Positions 60,310 to 64,000 of a DNA stretch of 64,000 nucleotides are shown one piece after another. Under the pieces are notes generated by a model. The model was not told where the DNA came from. It saw only the letters and a list, made by a program, of their open reading frames with translations, and did no database searches. Each line of letters starts with the position of its first letter. Within the stretch, counting starts at the first letter, position 1. Made by a program: the position numbers and the translations under genes. The stretch comes from Piscinibacter sp. XHJ-5. Its GTDB lineage: Bacteria; Pseudomonadota; Gammaproteobacteria; Burkholderiales; Burkholderiaceae_C. The stretch covers positions 4,278,001-4,342,000 of the forward strand of contig NZ_CP123228.1 in the NCBI RefSeq assembly GCF_029855045.1. The letters run 5' to 3'.

Positions 60310-60834
60310 ATGGCCTTCCTGCACGGGAGTCCACACATGCTGGCGGCCGAATCCGCTTGGAGAGTGTTGCGGGCCGAGCACTCGCGCATGCGCGAGCTGC
60401 TCACGTCGATCGACTCGGCGATGCATCACGGCCGGTGGCGCGCAGGGCCGCAGCTCGCGGCGCTGCGCGAGCTGGTCCATCGCTTGCGAAGCTTCGAGGC
60501 CTCCACGCACAAGCCGAAGGGTGTGGTGCTGCTGGCCACGCTGCGCGGGAGATCCCCCGAGGCGGACATGCTGCTCGATGAGCTGGAGCGCGAGACCCGC
60601 CGCTGCGACGAGCTCCTGTCAGGGGCGCTGGGCCTGCTGGACGACGCCGAACGCGGCGATGCGGATGCGGCGGCGCAATGCGCCGCCCTGCTGGCGGAGC
60701 ACCGCGAGATGATGCTGGCCCACCTCGACAAGGAGGACACCCTGTTGCGCTCTCAGACCGCCCGCCTGCTGACGGCGGAGGAATGGTCCAGCGTGGTGTC
60801 GTCGATCTCGTCGGTGGTGGCACGGTCGGCCTGA
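60310..60834 (+). CDS. Hemerythrin domain protein
   Basis: The 174-residue protein is an all-helical hemerythrin-like domain, with histidine/acid ligands in LRAEHSRMRELL, SFEASTHKPKG and the typical HREMMLAHLDKED (HxxxxxxHxxxxD). It probably binds a di-iron centre and may sense or store oxygen or protect against nitric oxide. The ATG at 60310 is chosen because the hemerythrin fold starts there. It is convergent with the efflux operon at 60851. Confidence 0.85.
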   Translation: MAFLHGSPHMLAAESAWRVLRAEHSRMRELLTSIDSAMHHGRWRAGPQLAALRELVHRLRSFEASTHKPKGVVLLATLRGRSPEADMLLDELERETRRCDELLSGALGLLDDAERGDADAAAQCAALLAEHREMMLAHLDKEDTLLRSQTARLLTAEEWSSVVSSISSVVARSA

Positions 60835-60850
60835 CGGTTTCACGCTGGGG

Positions 60851-62200
60851 TCAGCCCGCCAGGAACGCGTTGATGGCCTGCAGATCGCCTTCCTGGAGCT
60901 CGCCTGCCGACGCCGCAAGCCGGATGCGGCCGAGCAGGTAGTCGTTGCGCGCCTGCGCCAGCTCGAGCTGGGCGGAGAACAATCGCTGTTGCGCATCGAG
61001 CACGTCGAGCTCGGTGCGCGTGCCGACGTCGCGGCCCAGCGTCGTCGCCTCGAGCGCGGTCTGCGCCGAGCGCACCGACTGCTCGAGCGAGGCCACGCGC
61101 GACACGCCGGTCTTCACCGCGAGGTAGGCGTCCTGCACCTGAAGCCGTGCATCGCGGCGGGCCCCGCCCAGTTCCTGCTCGGCCTGGCGCTGCCTGGCGA
61201 TGGCCTCTCGCTCCTTCGACTGGAGGGCTCCACCGGTGAAGAGCGGAATGTTCAGCTGCAGGCCGACGACGGCGCTGCGGCCGTGGTCCGGCGACACCAG
61301 CGGCGACAGGCTGCCGTTCTGGCCCTTGTCGGTGTAGCTGGCCACCAAGTCCAGTGTCGGTCGCCCGCTGAGCTTGTACTTGCCGATCTCCGCCGCCGCC
61401 ATGGCCAGCTCCGACTGCTTGACGCGCACCCGCGTGTTCTGCGCTTCGCCGCGGCGCTGCCACTCCGACAGGTCGTCGGGCTGGGGCGCGGCCAGCGGAA
61501 AGCCGGCGCGCAGCCGCGCCAGGCCGCGGCCCGGCGCGCCCGTCAGTTCCTGGTATTGCGCCTGGCGCAGCGAAAGCGTGCTCTGCGCCGACACCTCCTT
61601 GGTGAGCACGCTGTCGTAGCGCGCCTGCGCTTCCTGCAGATCGGTGACCTTGCCGCGGCCGACATCGAAGCGCGCCTGCGCACGGTCGCGCTGCATCTGC
61701 ACGGCGCCTTTCTCCGCTTCCACGACGCGCAGGTTCTCTTCGGACAGCAGCAGGTTGAAGTAGGCCTCGCTCACGCGCTGCATCAGCTCTTGCGACGCAT
61801 CGCGCCAGCCGATTTCGGACAACTCCGTCTGCTGCTGCAGCTGCCGGCCGTCGGCGCGGTTCTTCTCGTTGTACAGCGGCTGCTTGAGCTGCACGGCGGC
61901 TTCATGCATCGTGCCCGAGCTTTGCGGCTTGAGGATCTCCGACAGCTGCGGCGGCAGGCTGCTCGACGAGCGGCTGTCGACATGGGCGACGCTTGCCGAC
62001 AGGCTCATCTGCGGCTTCATCAGCGCGCGGCCCTGCACGGCCTTCTCGCGGCCGGCGATCACTGCCGCGTCGGCCGCCAGCATGCCGGGGTCGGCCTGGC
62101 GCGCCTTGAGGTACGAATCGACCAGGTCCAGCGCGAAGCTGGTGCCGCAGGCCATCGCGAGCGTCGCGGCGACCGCGGTGATGCGCAGTGCTTGGTTCAT
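60851..62200 (-). CDS. TolC family outer-membrane efflux protein
   Basis: The 449-residue protein has a signal peptide (cleavage near TSFA-LD) and the TolC repeat of outer-membrane and helical-barrel segments. Family blocks are LVDSYLKARQADPGM, SEAYFNLLLSEENL and GTRTELDVLDAQQRLF. It follows the RND pump gene after 15 bases and would be its outer-membrane exit channel. The block DVGTRTELDVLDAQQ is typical of type I and RND export. Confidence 0.92.
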   Translation of the reverse strand: MNQALRITAVAATLAMACGTSFALDLVDSYLKARQADPGMLAADAAVIAGREKAVQGRALMKPQMSLSASVAHVDSRSSSSLPPQLSEILKPQSSGTMHEAAVQLKQPLYNEKNRADGRQLQQQTELSEIGWRDASQELMQRVSEAYFNLLLSEENLRVVEAEKGAVQMQRDRAQARFDVGRGKVTDLQEAQARYDSVLTKEVSAQSTLSLRQAQYQELTGAPGRGLARLRAGFPLAAPQPDDLSEWQRRGEAQNTRVRVKQSELAMAAAEIGKYKLSGRPTLDLVASYTDKGQNGSLSPLVSPDHGRSAVVGLQLNIPLFTGGALQSKEREAIARQRQAEQELGGARRDARLQVQDAYLAVKTGVSRVASLEQSVRSAQTALEATTLGRDVGTRTELDVLDAQQRLFSAQLELAQARNDYLLGRIRLAASAGELQEGDLQAINAFLAG

Positions 62201-62215
62201 CGGAAGTCTCCGGTT

Positions 62216-64000
62216 TCAGACGGCCTGCGGCCGGCGGGCGCCATACCAGCTGGCGTACAGCGCGGGCAGGAAGAGCAGGGTGAGGAGCGTGGCGACGAAC
62301 AGGCCGCCCATGATGGCCCAGGCCATCGGGCCCCAGAACACCGAATGGGTCAGCGGGATCATCGCGAGGATCGCGGCGAGCGCGGTGAGCACGATGGGCC
62401 GCAGCCGGCGTACGGTCGACTCGACGATGGCCGTCCACAGCGGCGCACCGGCCTGCAGGTCGTGGTCGATCTGCACCACCAGGATCACCGAGTTGCGGAT
62501 GATCATGCCGGCCAGCGCGATGACGCCCAGCATCGCGACGAAGCCGAACGGAATGCGGAAGGCCGCGAGCATCAGCGACACGCCGATCAGCCCCAGCGGC
62601 GCGGTCAGCAGCACCAGCGTCATCTTCTTGATGTCCTGCAGCTGCAGCATCAGCAGCACCAGCACCGCGACCAGCATCAGCGGCATCACCGCGAAGATCG
62701 AGGCATGCGCCTTGTGGCTCGACTCGAACGCGCCGCCGACGTCGATGCCGTAGCCCAGCGGCAGGCGGGACGCGAGCTCATCGAGCCTGGGCTTGAGCGC
62801 GAGCGTGACATCGGGCGCCTGCGCACCGGCGACATCGGCGCGCACCGTGACGGTGGGCACGCGGTTGCGGCGCCACAGCACGCTGTCCTCGCTCTCGAGC
62901 GAGAGCCGCGCCACCTGCGACACCGGCACGAACTTGCCGTTGCTCAGGTAGATCTTCGCGTCCTTCAGGTTGTTGAGGTCGGTGCGCTCCGCCTCCACGA
63001 GTCGCGCCACCACGTCGAGGTCCTTGTCGGCCTCGCGATAGCTCGTCACGGTGGTGCCGTCGAGCGAGGCTTCCAGCGCATCCTGGATCTCGCGCGAGGT
63101 GATGCCCAGGCGGCGCGCCTTGTCCTGGTCGACCTCGACCCGCACGCGCTTCAGGGGTGCGCCCCAGTCCTGGTTGACGCGGCGGATGTGCGGATCGCCA
63201 CGCATGATCTGCGCGACGGCCTCGGCCGTCCGCTGCACCTGCCTGGGGTCCTGCCCGTAGACGCGGAACTGCACGGGGTAGCCGACGGGCGGACCGTTCT
63301 CCAGGCGGTTGACGCGGCCGCGCACCAGCGGGAACTCGTCGTCGAACAGCGCCTGGATCCTGGCGAGCACGCGCTCGCGCGCCTCGCCGCCGCGCGTCAT
63401 GACCATCAGCTCGCCGAGGTTCAGATTGGGCGTCTGCACGTCCAGCGGCAGGTAAAAGCGCGGGCTGCCGCCCCCGACATAGCTGGTGACCGCGACCACG
63501 TCGGGATCGTCCTTCAGCCGCGCCTCGAGGGCGGCGACTTCGCGCTGGCTGGCCTCGAAGGTGGCCGCCTCGGGCATCCACAGGTCGACCATCAGCTCCG
63601 GACGATCGGAGGCGGGAAAGAACTGCTGCGGCACCAGCTTGAACAGGGCCATCGAGCCGATGAAGGCGGCGACCGTGACGCCGATGACGAGCTTGCGATG
63701 CACCAGGCAGGCATCGACCACGCGGCGGAAGACGGCGTAGAAGCCGCGGCGGTACACCGCGTCCTCGTCGTGGTGTGCGCCGGGCTCCTCGCGCAGCAGC
63801 CGGTAGCCGATGTAGGGCGTGAAGATCACAGCCACCACCCAAGACAGGATCAGCGACAGGCCGACCACCTGGAACAGCGAGAACACGTACTCGCCCGAGC
63901 CCGACTTCGCGAAGCCGACCGGCAGGAACCCGGCGGCCGTGATCAGCGTGCCGGTCAGCATCGGAAACGCCGTGGCGGTGTAGGCGTACGTCGCAGCGCG
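62216..64000 (-). CDS. RND efflux pump, partial (AcrB/MdtB type)
   Basis: The 3'-end 595 codons of an RND pump are present and the gene continues past the right edge of the window. The visible part has the second-half RND pattern: GFLPVGFAKSGSGEYVFSLF, the porter loop region and four to six C-terminal helices with LGVIALAGMIIRNSVILV and MIPLTHSVFWGP. The hydrophobe/amphiphile (not metal) type is favoured by the absence of the HME Asp motif in the visible part. It is coupled to the TolC gene downstream. Confidence 0.9.
   Translation of the reverse strand, partial: RAATYAYTATAFPMLTGTLITAAGFLPVGFAKSGSGEYVFSLFQVVGLSLILSWVVAVIFTPYIGYRLLREEPGAHHDEDAVYRRGFYAVFRRVVDACLVHRKLVIGVTVAAFIGSMALFKLVPQQFFPASDRPELMVDLWMPEAATFEASQREVAALEARLKDDPDVVAVTSYVGGGSPRFYLPLDVQTPNLNLGELMVMTRGGEARERVLARIQALFDDEFPLVRGRVNRLENGPPVGYPVQFRVYGQDPRQVQRTAEAVAQIMRGDPHIRRVNQDWGAPLKRVRVEVDQDKARRLGITSREIQDALEASLDGTTVTSYREADKDLDVVARLVEAERTDLNNLKDAKIYLSNGKFVPVSQVARLSLESEDSVLWRRNRVPTVTVRADVAGAQAPDVTLALKPRLDELASRLPLGYGIDVGGAFESSHKAHASIFAVMPLMLVAVLVLLMLQLQDIKKMTLVLLTAPLGLIGVSLMLAAFRIPFGFVAMLGVIALAGMIIRNSVILVVQIDHDLQAGAPLWTAIVESTVRRLRPIVLTALAAILAMIPLTHSVFWGPMAWAIMGGLFVATLLTLLFLPALYASWYGARRPQAV

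Overview
The window is one continuous piece of very GC-rich chromosome (estimated by eye at close to 70% G+C). Gene content and intergenic repeats (palindromes of the CTCTCCC/GGGAGAG type and the GAGCTTGTCGAAG-type element) suggest a betaproteobacterium of the order Burkholderiales, near Rubrivivax, Leptothrix or the Comamonadaceae. That placement is inference. I see no tRNA, rRNA, CRISPR array, transposase or phage gene, and coding density is high, with many 1- to 4-base overlaps that mark operons.

Left part (1-25.7 kb). The window opens with the end of a PotB/PotC-type ABC uptake operon, a hydantoin-racemase-like protein and a GntR regulator, then an ftsH-type protease gene. From 21.6 kb down to 5.4 kb runs a large minus-strand block. 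In transcription order it encodes a fumarylacetoacetate-hydrolase-family protein, an alpha/beta hydrolase, two paralogous amidohydrolases, a branched-chain-amino-acid-type ABC importer (LivH, LivM, LivK, LivG, LivF), a Tm-1-like domain fused to LivF, a PEP-hydrolase-family TIM barrel, a flotillin, two SRPBCC proteins (one fused to a quinone oxidoreductase) and a VOC protein. A divergent TetR gene and a perfect palindrome lie at its head. This looks like a self-contained uptake and catabolic system for an unidentified, probably amide- or ring-containing carboxylate. Downstream of tetR are a D-erythronate dehydrogenase-like gene, an SDR, a VOC gene and psuG. Two tandem-repeat arrays (30-bp and 62-bp units) sit inside the importer operon.

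Middle (25.7-39.9 kb). A LytS/LytTR two-component pair is followed by a GIN-domain protein, an HtrA-like protein that has lost its catalytic residues, and a LuxR-type regulator. Next is the most unusual gene in the window, a 600-residue protein with an N-terminal TIR domain, a degenerate protein kinase and a C-terminal haem globin domain. It is translationally coupled to a DUF4345 membrane protein and followed by a GrpB-family gene. Then come a vanadium-haloperoxidase/PAP2-type protein, LysR regulators, a GNAT/XRE-cupin pair, a YgjV-like membrane protein and two glutathione S-transferases.

Right part (39.9-64 kb). A Cus/Czc-type heavy-metal efflux operon is preceded by a small Cys/Met-rich secreted protein. 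Then come an Lhr helicase, an Fe(II)/2-oxoglutarate oxygenase, a truncated lipid A deacylase remnant, an EF-hand protein, a DUF4142 protein, a DHA2 drug exporter and a PheC-like periplasmic protein. A DUF294/CBS protein lies divergent from an acetate symporter pair (DUF485 and ActP). The window closes with a Cys-pair repeat protein, a hemerythrin and an RND/TolC efflux operon whose pump gene runs off the right edge.
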